A DNA stretch of 64,000 nucleotides from Poriferisodalis sp965214215 (GTDB lineage: Bacteria; Actinomycetota; Acidimicrobiia; Acidimicrobiales; Poriferisodalaceae), in assembly GCF_965214215.1 (NCBI RefSeq), contig NZ_CBDCBD010000003.1:1116001-1180000 (forward strand). The letters are read 5' to 3'. Of this stretch, positions 31,033 to 39,541 are shown one piece after another (position 1 is the stretch's first letter; every line of letters starts with the position of its first letter). A program made the position numbers and the translations under genes. The notes beneath the pieces are model-generated. The model ran no database searches. It was not told where the DNA came from and worked only from the letters and a program-made list of their open reading frames with translations.

Positions 31033-32361
31033 GTGCTTGGCCACATGCGCAACATCTTCCGGATCGCAGACCTGCGCCAGAAGATCTTGTTCACGCTGTT
31101 CATCATTGCGGCGTACCGGCTGGGCTCTCAGGTGCCGGTGCCGGGCATCGATTTCGACGCCGTGGTGTCGCTGCGCGAGCAGGCCAGCTCGAGCGGCGGC
31201 GTGCTAGCGCTGCTGAACCTGTTCTCCGGTGGAGCGCTCACGCGGTTCGCGATCTTCGCGTTGGGGATCATGCCGTACATCACGGCCTCGATCATCATCC
31301 AGATTCTCACCGTGGCGATCCCGCGCTTCGAGCAGCTCCAGCAGCAGGGCGCGGTAGGGCAGAGGAAGCTGACTCAGTACACCCGCTACCTCACGCTGGG
31401 CATTGCTTTCGTGCAGGCCACGGGCATCACGTTCATTTTCGGCCGGGGTCAGGGCACTGCACTGGGCAACACCGCTGGTGTCATCGTCATCCCCGACTTC
31501 ACCTTCAACCGGGTGGCGCTGGTGATCCTGTCGCTGACCGCAGGCACGGCGCTGCTCATGTGGATGGGCGAGCTGATCAGCCAGCGCGGCGTCGGCAACG
31601 GCATGTCGCTGCTGATCTTTGCCTCGGTCGTGTCCACGATCCCCTTCGACGGGGCCCGCCTGCTGGCGGTGCAGGGCACGGTGTACCTGGCGGCCGCGAT
31701 CATCGTGGCGACCGGAATGATGGTGGCGATCATCTTCATCGAGCAGGGCCAGCGGCGCATCCCGGTGCAGTTCTCCCGCCGGCAGGTAGGGCGCCGGCTG
31801 TACGGCGGGCAGAACACCTATATCCCGCTGAAGGTCAACCAGTCGGGCGTGATCCCGGTCATCTTCGCCAGCTCGATCCTGTTCCTGCCGGTGCTGCTAT
31901 CGAATGTCGCAAACTGGGGCTGGCTGCAGACCGCAGTCGATGACTACCTCACCCAGCCTGACAACATCGCCTACATCCTGTTCTTCGGCGGGTTGATTGT
32001 CGGTTTCGCATACTTCTACACCGCCATCTCGTTCGATCCGGTGCGCCAGGCCGACAACATCCGCAAGCAGGGCGGCTTCATTCCCGGCATCCGGCCGGGT
32101 CCCCAGACCGAGCGGTACTTGGCCAGAGTGCTGAACCGCATCACGCTGCCCGGCGCAATGTTCATCGCAGCCGTGGCGCTGCTGCCCAGCGTGCTGCTGT
32201 CGCTGACGAGTGATCTTGATGCGCTCGGCAGCGGCGGTGCCGGTGCCGCGATCGGCTTCGGCGGCGTGTCGATCCTGATCGCCTCCGGTGTGGCGCTGGA
32301 GACCATGAAGCAGGTCGACAGCCAGCTGCTGATGCGCAACTACGAAGGATTCCTCGCCTGA
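31033..32361 (+). CDS. secY: protein translocase subunit SecY
   Basis: SecY, 442 residues, ten-helix core of the Sec translocon. It begins MLGHMRNIFRIADLRQKILFTLF; the plug/TM2 region has GGALTRFAIFALGIMPYITASIIIQ, and later RRIPVQFSRRQVGRR and the C-terminal cytoplasmic loop ADNIRKQGGFIPGIRPG. GTG at 31033 is chosen because AGGGG is well spaced. The A of its TGA is the first base of adk, the usual secY-adk pair. Confidence 0.97.
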   Translation: MLGHMRNIFRIADLRQKILFTLFIIAAYRLGSQVPVPGIDFDAVVSLREQASSSGGVLALLNLFSGGALTRFAIFALGIMPYITASIIIQILTVAIPRFEQLQQQGAVGQRKLTQYTRYLTLGIAFVQATGITFIFGRGQGTALGNTAGVIVIPDFTFNRVALVILSLTAGTALLMWMGELISQRGVGNGMSLLIFASVVSTIPFDGARLLAVQGTVYLAAAIIVATGMMVAIIFIEQGQRRIPVQFSRRQVGRRLYGGQNTYIPLKVNQSGVIPVIFASSILFLPVLLSNVANWGWLQTAVDDYLTQPDNIAYILFFGGLIVGFAYFYTAISFDPVRQADNIRKQGGFIPGIRPGPQTERYLARVLNRITLPGAMFIAAVALLPSVLLSLTSDLDALGSGGAGAAIGFGGVSILIASGVALETMKQVDSQLLMRNYEGFLA

Positions 32362-32921
32362 TGACGACGCGGCGACTGGTCATTCTGGGCAAGCAGGGTG
32401 CTGGCAAGGGCACCCAGTGCGAGCTCCTCGTAGAGCGCTACGGCGTGGCGCACATCTCGACGGGCGACGTGCTTCGAGCTGCGGTGGCCGCCGGTACCGA
32501 GCTCGGGCGCCAGGTCAAAGAGGTGATGGACGCGGGCGAGCTCGTCAGCGACGAATTGATCCTGGGCATCGTGGCCCAGCGGCTCACCGAGCCCGACACC
32601 GAGCCGGGCTTCTTGTGCGACGGGTTTCCGCGCACCGAGGCCCAGGCTGAGGGCTTGTTTGGGTTCCTCGCACCGCACACGATTGAGCGAGCCATCGATC
32701 TCGATGTGCCTGACGAGGTCGTGACGCGCAGGATGCTGGAACGGGGCAGGGCCGATGACACGCCTGAAGCCATTGCCCGTCGGCTGGAGTTGTACGAAGC
32801 CGAGACGGCGCCGCTCCGCAAGCTGTTCGCCGACCGGGGCGTGCTGGTCACCGTGAACGGCCTCGGCACACCCGAACAGGTCCACGGCCGCATCGTCGCC
32901 GCCGTCGAGGCGGCACCGTGA
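32361..32921 (+). CDS. adk: adenylate kinase, short form
   Basis: ATP + AMP to 2 ADP, 186 residues. P-loop GKQGAGKGT at 10-18, AMP-binding STGDVLRAAV and CDGFPRTEAQ. The LID domain is reduced to a short loop (RMLERGRADDTPEAI), so this is the short, non-zinc isoform common in actinomycetes. The expected downstream map and infA are absent; a 20-bp direct duplication overlaps the 3' end. Confidence 0.96.
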   Translation: MTTRRLVILGKQGAGKGTQCELLVERYGVAHISTGDVLRAAVAAGTELGRQVKEVMDAGELVSDELILGIVAQRLTEPDTEPGFLCDGFPRTEAQAEGLFGFLAPHTIERAIDLDVPDEVVTRRMLERGRADDTPEAIARRLELYEAETAPLRKLFADRGVLVTVNGLGTPEQVHGRIVAAVEAAP

Positions 32922-32941
32922 GCATCGTCGCCGCCGTCGAG
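32890..32941 (+). repeat. 20-bp direct repeat at the adk-rpmJ junction
   Basis: GCATCGTCGCCGCCGTCGAG occurs identically at 32890-32909 (inside adk) and 32922-32941 (just after its stop), a 32-base offset. It marks the exact place where map and infA usually lie. Confidence 0.9.
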
Positions 32942-32946
32942 ACCCC

Positions 32947-32952
32947 TATACT
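32947..32952 (+). promoter_or_regulatory. -10-like element before rpmJ
   Basis: TATACT, 30 bases upstream of rpmJ, is the closest match to the TATAAT consensus noticed between genes here. No convincing -35 was found at 16-18 bases. It could give the rpmJ-rpsM-rpsK-rpsD-rpoA-rplQ segment its own start. Confidence 0.35.
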
Positions 32953-32982
32953 TGCCCGCTCGCCTAAAGCGCAGGTCACCCG

Positions 32983-33096
32983 ATGAAAGTCCGTCCGAGC
33001 GTCAAGAAGATCTGCGACAAGTGCCGCGTTATCCGCCGTCATGGGCGGATTCGGGTGATCTGCCCGAACCCGCGGCACAAGCAGCGGCAAGGCTAA
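32983..33096 (+). CDS. rpmJ: 50S ribosomal protein L36
   Basis: L36, 37 residues: MKVRPSVKKICDKCRVIRR then ICPNPRHKQRQG. The CxxC, C and H ligands of the zinc ribbon are intact (C11, C14, C27, H32), so this is the zinc-dependent form. Too short for routine open-frame lists. It normally follows infA, which is missing here. Confidence 0.97.
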   Translation: MKVRPSVKKICDKCRVIRRHGRIRVICPNPRHKQRQG

Positions 33097-33114
33097 GACA
33101 GGAGTCCCGAATCG

Positions 33115-33492
33115 ATGGCCCGAATCGCTGGCGTCGACATACCGCGTGAGAAGCGCGTGGAGATCGCGCTCACCTACATCTATGGCATCGGCCGCTCGGC
33201 CAGCCAGCAGATCTGCGAAGACCTGAACATCGCCGAGCGAACCCGCGTGCGCGACCTGACCGATGCTGAGGTGGCTCGGATCCGCAACCACATCGATGCG
33301 AGTTTGACCGTCGAGGGCGACCTGCGGCGTGACATCGCCCAAGACGTCAAGCGGAAGATCGAGATCGGCTGCTACCAGGGAGTCCGCCACCGCCGGGGAC
33401 TGCCGGTGCGGGGTCAGCGAACACATACGAACGCACGCACTCGCAAGGGTCCGCGCAAGACGGTGGCGGGCAAGAAGAAGGTGCGAAAGTGA
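33115..33492 (+). CDS. rpsM: 30S ribosomal protein S13
   Basis: S13, 125 residues: MARIAGVDIPREKRVEIALTY, helix-two-turn-helix, then YQGVRHRRGLPVRGQRTHTNARTRKGPRKT in conserved blocks and a basic C-terminus touching P-site tRNA. GGAGT is upstream of the ATG. Confidence 0.97.
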   Translation: MARIAGVDIPREKRVEIALTYIYGIGRSASQQICEDLNIAERTRVRDLTDAEVARIRNHIDASLTVEGDLRRDIAQDVKRKIEIGCYQGVRHRRGLPVRGQRTHTNARTRKGPRKTVAGKKKVRK

Positions 33493-33553
33493 CGAGGTAC
33501 GCGGCGCGAGCCCGTCAGCAGCATGAGAGTGGACACACGAGGAGCGGGCGGAA

Positions 33554-33946
33554 GTGAATCAGCAGCAGCCCCGGCGCGGGCGGCGCAAGGAGCGCAAGAA
33601 CGTCGGCGACGGCGTCGCGCACATCAAGAGCTCGTTCAACAACACGATCATCACGTTCACAGACTTGGGCGGCAACGTGGTCTCGTGGGCGTCGGCCGGC
33701 AACGCCGGCTTCAAGGGCTCCCGCAAGTCAACGCCGTTCGCTGCACAACAGGCCGCTGAGCAAGCGGCTGAGCGCGCCATGGAGCACGGCGTGCGGCGAG
33801 TGCATGTTCACGTGAAGGGTCCCGGCTCCGGCCGCGAGACCGCGATCCGCTCCATCCAGAACTCCGGCATCGAGATCAAGGGCATCCGCGACATGACGCC
33901 GGTGCCCCACAACGGCTGCCGTCCGCCGAAGCGCCGGAGGGTCTGA
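33554..33946 (+). CDS. rpsK: 30S ribosomal protein S11
   Basis: S11, 130 residues, platform protein. Core: VAHIKSSFNNTIITFTDLGGN, STPFAAQQAAEQAAERAME, VHVHVKGPGSGRETAIRS and the C-terminal DMTPVPHNGCRPPKRRRV. GTG start at 33554 gives the family length. 61 bases separate it from rpsM. Confidence 0.97.
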   Translation: MNQQQPRRGRRKERKNVGDGVAHIKSSFNNTIITFTDLGGNVVSWASAGNAGFKGSRKSTPFAAQQAAEQAAERAMEHGVRRVHVHVKGPGSGRETAIRSIQNSGIEIKGIRDMTPVPHNGCRPPKRRRV

Positions 33947-33947
33947 G

Positions 33948-34565
33948 ATGTCTCGCTACACGGGTCCCAAGGCGCGCGTCTCTCGGCGGCTCAACACCAA
34001 CATCTGGGGCACCGAGGGCGAGACGAAGGCGCTCGACCGGCGTCCGTATCCGCCTGGTGAGCACGGGCGGGGAAGACGCCGCAGCCAGAACTCCGAGTTC
34101 TTGATGCAGCTGCAGGAGAAGCAGAAGTGCCGCTTCACCTACGGGATGACGGAGCGGCAATTCCGCAATACCTACGAAGAGGCCGCCCGCCAGCGCGGCG
34201 TCACCGGTGAGAACCTGCTGCGGCTGCTCGAGCTGCGGCTCGACAACATCGTGTACCGGGCCGGCTGGGCGGCGACCCGTCCGCAGGCTCGCCAATTCGT
34301 GAACCACGGTCACATCGACGTCAACGGTCGGCGGGTGAACATTCCCAGCTACCGGGCGCGTGCTGATGACGTAGTCGAGTTGCGGACGAAAGCCCGCGAC
34401 ATCGTCACGATCCGCTGGAACCTCGACGTGCTTGACCGCACCCCACCAGCGTGGCTGGAAGCGAGCGACGGTAGCCAACGTGTCACCGTGCGCGAGCTGC
34501 CGATCCGATCCCAGATCGAGATCCCGGTGCGCGAGCAACTCATCGTCGAGCTCTACAGCAAATAA
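33948..34565 (+). CDS. rpsD: 30S ribosomal protein S4
   Basis: S4, 205 residues, 16S 5'-domain assembly nucleator. MSRYTGPKARVSRRLNTNIW; the S4 RNA-binding domain contains RLDNIVYRAGWAATRPQARQFV and GHIDVNGRRVNIPSYR. There is no N-terminal cysteine cluster, so it is the zinc-free form. In many bacteria S4 represses this operon. One base separates it from rpsK. Confidence 0.97.
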   Translation: MSRYTGPKARVSRRLNTNIWGTEGETKALDRRPYPPGEHGRGRRRSQNSEFLMQLQEKQKCRFTYGMTERQFRNTYEEAARQRGVTGENLLRLLELRLDNIVYRAGWAATRPQARQFVNHGHIDVNGRRVNIPSYRARADDVVELRTKARDIVTIRWNLDVLDRTPPAWLEASDGSQRVTVRELPIRSQIEIPVREQLIVELYSK

Positions 34566-34599
34566 CCCTGCAACATCCGCCGCCCACGAAGAGGTGAAC

Positions 34600-35601
34600 G
34601 TGTCAGTTTCCGACACCTTGGTCATGCACCGACCGACGATCGACATCCTCGGCGAGCCCGAGGGCAATCGCCAGCGCTTCGCGATTGGCCCGCTGGAGCC
34701 CGGATTCGGGCACACGCTGGGCAACTCGCTGCGCCGCACACTGTTGTCGTCGATTCCCGGCGCCGCAGTCACTCAGGTCCGGTTCGATGATGCGCTGCAT
34801 GAGTTCACGACCATCGAGGGCGTCGTCGAGGACGTCACCGACATCATCCTGAATCTCAAGGATGTGGTGCTTCGCAGCCACAGCGACGAGCCCGTGGCGG
34901 TGCGTCTCGATGAGCGAGGCGTGGGTCCGGTACTGGCGGGCCACGTCGATTGGGGCATCGATGTCGACTGCCTGACGCCAGACCTGCACATCGCGACGCT
35001 CGCTGAGGGCGCCCGGTTGGCGATGGACCTCACCGTCGAGCGCGGCTGGGGCTATACCGCGCCAGAGAGCGAGCGCACCGCCAGCACGATCGGCGTGATC
35101 CTCATGGACGCTCTGTTCAGCCCCGTGCGTCGTGTGGCGGTGGAGGTCGAACCGGTTCGTGTCGAGCAGTCCACCGACTTCGACCGGCTGGTGCTCGACA
35201 TCGAGACCGATGGAGCGATGACTCCACGCGAGGCGCTCGCGTCGGCAGGTGACACCCTGTGCCGACTCATGCTCATGATCGCCGAACTCTCAGAGGACCG
35301 CTTGGGTCTCGATATCGCTGAGGTAGCGGCTGTCGGAGGCCAGACCAGCGATCTGGAACGCCCGATCGAAGACTTGGGTCTGTCCGAGCGTGCTCGCAAC
35401 TGCCTCAAGCGTGCGCAGTTCAACACCATCGGCGAGCTGCTCGATCAATCGGTCGACGAACTGATGACCGTCCCGAACTTCGGCCAGAAATCGCTGGACG
35501 AGGTCATCGAGAAGCTCGACGAGCGAGGTCTGGCATTGCGTGGCATGAGCCCCTCGCCCGAGGCCGAGGCCGAGCCGGCCACCCCAGCGGCGGTCAGCTG
35601 A
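34600..35601 (+). CDS. rpoA: DNA-directed RNA polymerase subunit alpha
   Basis: Alpha subunit, 333 residues. The N-terminal dimerisation domain has FAIGPLEPGFGHTLGNSLRR and TLLSSIPGAAVTQV; the C-terminal domain with LGLSERARNCLKRAQFNTIGEL and NFGQKSLDEVIEKL binds UP elements and activators. GTG at 34600 is chosen over the GTG at 34594 because GAAGAGG is then 5 bases upstream. rplQ follows 2 bases after the stop. Confidence 0.97.
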   Translation: MSVSDTLVMHRPTIDILGEPEGNRQRFAIGPLEPGFGHTLGNSLRRTLLSSIPGAAVTQVRFDDALHEFTTIEGVVEDVTDIILNLKDVVLRSHSDEPVAVRLDERGVGPVLAGHVDWGIDVDCLTPDLHIATLAEGARLAMDLTVERGWGYTAPESERTASTIGVILMDALFSPVRRVAVEVEPVRVEQSTDFDRLVLDIETDGAMTPREALASAGDTLCRLMLMIAELSEDRLGLDIAEVAAVGGQTSDLERPIEDLGLSERARNCLKRAQFNTIGELLDQSVDELMTVPNFGQKSLDEVIEKLDERGLALRGMSPSPEAEAEPATPAAVS

Positions 35602-35603
35602 GC

Positions 35604-35957
35604 ATGCCCACGCCCACGAAGGGTCGACGCCTAGGCGGAAGCGCCAGCCACCAGCGTTCCATGCTGGCCAACTTGGCGGCGTCGCTGTTCGCGGCTGAGG
35701 CCATCGAGACCACCGAAGCCAAGGCCAAGGCACTGCGGCCCTACGCCGAGAAGCTCATCACCAAGGCCCGCAAGGGAGGCTTGGCACGGCACCGCCAGAT
35801 TGTCGCCAGCCTCAACGGCGACCAGGAGATGGCCCAGAAGCTCATCGACGAGATCGGCCCGCGCTACGAGGGACGCCCGGGCGGCTACACGCGCATCTTG
35901 AAGCTCGGCCCGCGCCGGGGCGACAACGCACCGATGGCGCTCATCGAGTTGGTCTAG
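35604..35957 (+). CDS. rplQ: 50S ribosomal protein L17
   Basis: L17, 117 residues: MPTPTKGRRLGGSASHQRSMLANLA, then IETTEAKAKALRPYAEKLIT and GGYTRILKLGPRRGDNAPMALIELV. It is the last gene of the alpha cluster; rplM, often close by after truA, lies 17 kb away here. Confidence 0.97.
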   Translation: MPTPTKGRRLGGSASHQRSMLANLAASLFAAEAIETTEAKAKALRPYAEKLITKARKGGLARHRQIVASLNGDQEMAQKLIDEIGPRYEGRPGGYTRILKLGPRRGDNAPMALIELV

Positions 35958-35986
35958 ACCTCCACGGACGTGGCCCAAGTTCGCTG

Positions 35987-36688
35987 ATGGACACTGCACC
36001 GCTGAGCGCCGATGTGCTCGAGGAATTACGTCAGTTCGACACCCCGACGGTCTGCAATGCACTCGAGATCGTCGCGCCACAGCGCCGTGCGTACGGCTAC
36101 ACCACCTCGCCGCTGGTCTGTCCCGATCCGGACACCGTCATGGTCGGCTACGCCCGCACCGCCACGATCCGGGCGAACGCTCCCTCGGGTCGATCCGGCG
36201 CCGACGACCTCGCAGTGCGCGTGGGCTACTACCGGCACATGGCCGCAGGCCCACAGCCCACCATCACGGTGATCGAAGACATCGATGCCTCCCCGGGCTA
36301 TGGCGCCTGGTGGGGCGAGGTGAACAGCAGCATCCACGCCGGGCTGGGCTCGCTCGGGGTCATCACCAACGGCTCCATACGAGACTTGGGAGAGTGGGCA
36401 CCGGGCTTCGGCGCTCTCGCGGGCTCGATCGGCCCGTCCCACGCGTGGGTTCATGTCGTCGAATACGACGTGACGGTGACCGTCCATGGCATGACGGTCC
36501 GCCCTGGCGACCTCATTCATGCGGATCGTCACGGCGCGGTTGTCGTGCCTGCCGACGTGGCTGTCGATATTCCTGGCGCGGCTGCCAAGATCGCCGCCGC
36601 TGAGCGCATCCTGATCGACGCCGCCCGCAGCCCCGACTTCTCGATTGACCGGTTGACGGCACTGCTCGACCCCAAGGGCGACCACTAG
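35987..36688 (+). CDS. RraA-like / 4-hydroxy-4-methyl-2-oxoglutarate aldolase family protein
   Basis: Protein of 233 residues of the RraA/HMG-aldolase fold. Recognisable blocks: FDTPTVCNALE, GEVNSSIHAGLGSLGVITNGSIRDLGE (in parts; R and D of the active site retained) and VRPGDLIHADRHGAVVVP. Relatives are either divalent-metal pyruvate aldolases or regulators of RNase E; the retained GEVNS...IRD residues favour the aldolase-like group, substrate unknown. It starts 29 bases after rplQ, so may share its transcript. A strong hairpin follows the stop. Confidence 0.85.
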   Translation: MDTAPLSADVLEELRQFDTPTVCNALEIVAPQRRAYGYTTSPLVCPDPDTVMVGYARTATIRANAPSGRSGADDLAVRVGYYRHMAAGPQPTITVIEDIDASPGYGAWWGEVNSSIHAGLGSLGVITNGSIRDLGEWAPGFGALAGSIGPSHAWVHVVEYDVTVTVHGMTVRPGDLIHADRHGAVVVPADVAVDIPGAAAKIAAAERILIDAARSPDFSIDRLTALLDPKGDH

Positions 36689-36697
36689 TCCTGGGCG

Positions 36698-36727
36698 GCG
36701 GCGCGATGCGGCAAGGCATCTCGCCGC
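36698..36727. terminator. hairpin terminator after the RraA-like gene
   Basis: GCGGCG-C-GATGC-(GGCAAG)-GCATC-T-CGCCGC, 11 paired bases with one mismatch, followed by TTGTCT. It starts 9 bases after the RraA-like stop and stands between convergent genes, so it could stop the ribosomal-protein transcript and, less well, the desaturase transcript. Confidence 0.65.
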
Positions 36728-36799
36728 TTGTCTCCCGCTCGAGTTCGCAGCGCTCACGAGACGCTGGGACACCTGCTGCGCAGTTCCGCAGGTTGCCTG

Positions 36800-37738
36800 C
36801 TATCGAGCGATAGCTGCCTCGCGCTGCAGAGCGCTGCGGGCTTCGGCATAGCGCTCGGCAAGTCGCTGCCCGACTCGGCCGATCCGTTCGATCATTTTCA
36901 TGAGCCGATCACGGGCTGCCTCGGCAATGCTCGACAGCTCTGTCAGCGCCGGCAGGTTCCAGTCGCGCAATACGACCGGCTGCAGGATCTGGTCGTGGTG
37001 GATGGCCAAGTCGTAGATCCCGGCTTCGGCGATGATGCGCGAGTGGGTATCGAAGTCGGTGATGCCCAGCCCAGGCATCGCGAAGTCCTTGACCTGGTTG
37101 GCGATGGCGACCACCGCGCTTGAGGGGTCAATTTCTACCGCAGCGCTCATGACGTCGCGGTAGAAGAGGAAATGCAGGTTCTCATCGAAGGCGACCCGCC
37201 GCATGATGGCCTTGCCGGCGGGGTCGTCGATGTGGCGCCCGGTGTTGAAGTGAGCGATGCGGGTGGCTAGCTCCTGCAGCGTCACGTAGGCGAGGCCTTC
37301 CAGCAAGCTCGGAGGCTGGGGCACCTGCCCGCACTGCACTTGTGCCATGCGCGCCCGTTCCAACGCCACCGGGTCGAGCGCGCGGGTGACGGAGAGGTAG
37401 TCGTAGATGACCCGTCCGTGCCGCCCCTCCTCCGCTGTCCAGCGGCGGACCCACTCGCCCCACGCGCCCTCGCGGCCGAAGAGCCGCTCGCTGTCGCGGA
37501 AGTAGTACGGCAGGTTTTCTTCGGTGAGCACGTTGACGAACAGGGCGCTGCGAGCCTCGGGAGTGAGATTCGCCTCTTCGGGCGACCACTCATAGTCAGG
37601 CGCGAAGTCCTTGCCCCGGCTCCACGGCACAAGCGCGTGGGGATGCCATTCCTTCGTCTGCCGAAGGTGTCGCTCTAGTAGCTGCCCTACGGTCGGCTCG
37701 AGATCGGCGAGCGTCCGGGCATCGGCCGCTACCGGCAT
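36800..37738 (-). CDS. acyl-[acyl-carrier-protein] desaturase (DesA family)
   Basis: Soluble di-iron ferritin-like desaturase, 312 residues. Iron ligands: EENLP near residue 72, EEGRH near 103 (ExxH), and DENLH near 187 (second ExxH), as in mycobacterial DesA1/DesA2 and plant stearoyl-ACP desaturases. Makes mono-unsaturated acyl-ACP. Single-gene unit on the minus strand, with TAGGCT (37768-37773 on the minus strand) as a possible -10. A CTATCG-AG-CGATAG palindrome overlaps the stop codon. Confidence 0.93.
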   Translation of the reverse strand: MPVAADARTLADLEPTVGQLLERHLRQTKEWHPHALVPWSRGKDFAPDYEWSPEEANLTPEARSALFVNVLTEENLPYYFRDSERLFGREGAWGEWVRRWTAEEGRHGRVIYDYLSVTRALDPVALERARMAQVQCGQVPQPPSLLEGLAYVTLQELATRIAHFNTGRHIDDPAGKAIMRRVAFDENLHFLFYRDVMSAAVEIDPSSAVVAIANQVKDFAMPGLGITDFDTHSRIIAEAGIYDLAIHHDQILQPVVLRDWNLPALTELSSIAEAARDRLMKMIERIGRVGQRLAERYAEARSALQREAAIAR

Positions 37739-38056
37739 CGGGAATCGCCAATCACCATTCGCGACAAAGCCTAACGACCGAGCCGCCGGGTGAATGCCGG
37801 ACGCCGCGACTTGCTCTTCGCAGTGCAGTCGATCGGGCCTCCGCCCAGCCGGTCACTCGTGCCTGCGTGTGTTCAGCGGGAGAACCCACACGAGCGGATG
37901 TCGTGCCGCCGGTCGATGGTCCAACCAGCGGTGGGTGACGCGAATGGTCGTCGCCTGCTGCTGTACGGTTGCGGCCCGTGCCTGGCGACCGGTGCCGTGC
38001 GGACCTGCTGCGGGTGGTGGTCTCACTGATGCGCAGCTCTGTGCTGTCCCGCCTGT
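37739..38056. other. 318-base divergent intergenic region
   Basis: Lies between the divergent desaturase (-) and DUF6361-like (+) genes. A TAGGCT -10-like box for the desaturase is at 37768-37773 (minus). I see no convincing gene, tRNA or tandem repeat; the open frames crossing it on both strands look like coding shadows typical of GC-rich DNA. The promoter of the DUF6361 operon is presumably here but no clear -35/-10 pair stands out. Confidence 0.5.
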
Positions 38057-39541
38057 ATGGCTGAACCTCGCCGCAGTGCAGCAGCGGCGCTCGGGAGCAT
38101 GCCCGCCGAGATTGCATGGCTCGACCGCGACCTGGCGTCTCAGGAGCAAGTGCGCCGTCTGCTCGATATGTCCGAGGAGCCGCGCGCGCTCGATTCGTTG
38201 GGTCTGGGCGCGATCCGAGATGCGTTGGCCGATGAGATTGCGCCGGGGGTCTCCACTGCGCAAAGCAGGCTGCGCTACTTCGTGCTCATACCGTGGCTGT
38301 TCGAGCAGGTCGCTGCGGCGTCAAGCCGCAAGCCATACACCCGACGCCTGCGCGATGGCGAAGTCGAGCTGATCGAGCGCTTGAGCCGCCTCGGTCCGCG
38401 GCAGGGCGTCATCGGGCTGCAATCGCGCAGCGACCTGAAGGTGATGCCCAGCACGCTGTACTGGACCGGCTTGCGGACCTGGGAGATCGCGCGGTTCGAC
38501 GGGTCCGTCCGTCAGGCGATAGAGCGGGCCGGCAGTGCGCGGGTGCGTCGTGTTGAGACCGACGCCGACGGGCATCGTGTCGAAGCAGGTCTGGACCTGT
38601 GGTGCGAGCTGCTGCCCGTGCCGGACGGATTCCTGAAGCGCCCCGAGCACTTGTCTCTGTCGATCCCCGAGGCCGAGTGGCTGGTGGACAGACTGCGGGC
38701 CGCTGCTGCGACGCGTGATTCCGTGCTGCGGCACGCTGCGGACTACGCCGACCGAGCCCGCACGGTCGGCGAGGCGGAGAGGGTCCGCGATTGGGCCACG
38801 CCGTGGGACCTGCCTGGCGACTTTCCCATCGGCAGGCTGAATAACAGGAACCGTGAGGCGCTGCACCACGCTCGATGCGTGTCCGAGGTGACCGAAGGTC
38901 CCCGGATTCTCTACAACGTCATGCTTGCTGAGTGTGCCAGCCAAACTTCTGGCGGCGAGGACACCTCGGGCGAGGAGACGTCCGGCGAGGACAGCGCCGA
39001 CGAGGCGCAATCGAAACTTGAATGCTGGAACGGCAGGCTTGGCGAATGGGCTGAACGAGTCAGCCAGCCGGCGACGGCCAAGAGGCTGGAACAGTGGCAT
39101 CGCAGCCTCAACCGCTCCGATCCGGCCGAGGGCTTCTGGGCCTGCCTTCGCGGATTGCGAGGGCGTGAGGCCAGTCCCGACCTGTCTCGATTCGTGAATG
39201 ACATGGCCACCCAAGTCGTGAAGTCCCCCGCCAACTTCGACAACGAGGCCATCCGGGCGTGCATCAGGCAGCGCGAGTGTTCACTGAAGGGAAACCGGGC
39301 TCGATTGGGTAGCACTTACGGGCCTTTGAAAGCCTGGATCGCTCGGGGCATGCCGTTCACCGGCGGCGCCTTCGACTATCGCTGGGCCCAAGTCGTCGGA
39401 TACCTGGGTGATCTTGCCGCCGCCGGGCGGGGCGGCTGGGATTCCGATGCCTCAGGCCCGCCCGGCAACGAGCTGCAAGGCGACGGCAGTGCCGTGCCGA
39501 AGGCGGATGCTGACCGAAGCCGACCGCGAAGGCGCCGATGA
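38057..39541 (+). CDS. DUF6361-like protein, first gene of a PLD-helicase module
   Basis: Protein of 494 residues. The N-terminal block (IAWLDRDLASQEQVRRLLDM ... LGLGAIRDALADEIAPGVST, then SRLRYFVLIPWLFEQV) is what I recognise as the uncharacterised DUF6361 family. There is no enzymatic motif I can identify. A Glu/Ser-rich linker lies near residues 295-320 (GEDTSGEETSGEDSADE). The start is uncertain: no good ribosome site precedes 38057, and the ATG at 38099 (MPAEIAWLD) is an alternative. The stop overlaps the next start by 4 bases (ATGA), so the three genes form one operon. Possibly the sensor or DNA-recognition part of a defence system. Confidence 0.75.
   Translation: MAEPRRSAAAALGSMPAEIAWLDRDLASQEQVRRLLDMSEEPRALDSLGLGAIRDALADEIAPGVSTAQSRLRYFVLIPWLFEQVAAASSRKPYTRRLRDGEVELIERLSRLGPRQGVIGLQSRSDLKVMPSTLYWTGLRTWEIARFDGSVRQAIERAGSARVRRVETDADGHRVEAGLDLWCELLPVPDGFLKRPEHLSLSIPEAEWLVDRLRAAAATRDSVLRHAADYADRARTVGEAERVRDWATPWDLPGDFPIGRLNNRNREALHHARCVSEVTEGPRILYNVMLAECASQTSGGEDTSGEETSGEDSADEAQSKLECWNGRLGEWAERVSQPATAKRLEQWHRSLNRSDPAEGFWACLRGLRGREASPDLSRFVNDMATQVVKSPANFDNEAIRACIRQRECSLKGNRARLGSTYGPLKAWIARGMPFTGGAFDYRWAQVVGYLGDLAAAGRGGWDSDASGPPGNELQGDGSAVPKADADRSRPRRRR

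Noticed and set aside
37790..38372. Plus-strand open frames before and into the DUF6361-like gene as an extra small gene
   Set aside because: They overlap the well-supported gene in another frame, have no ribosome site or motif, and fit coding shadow.
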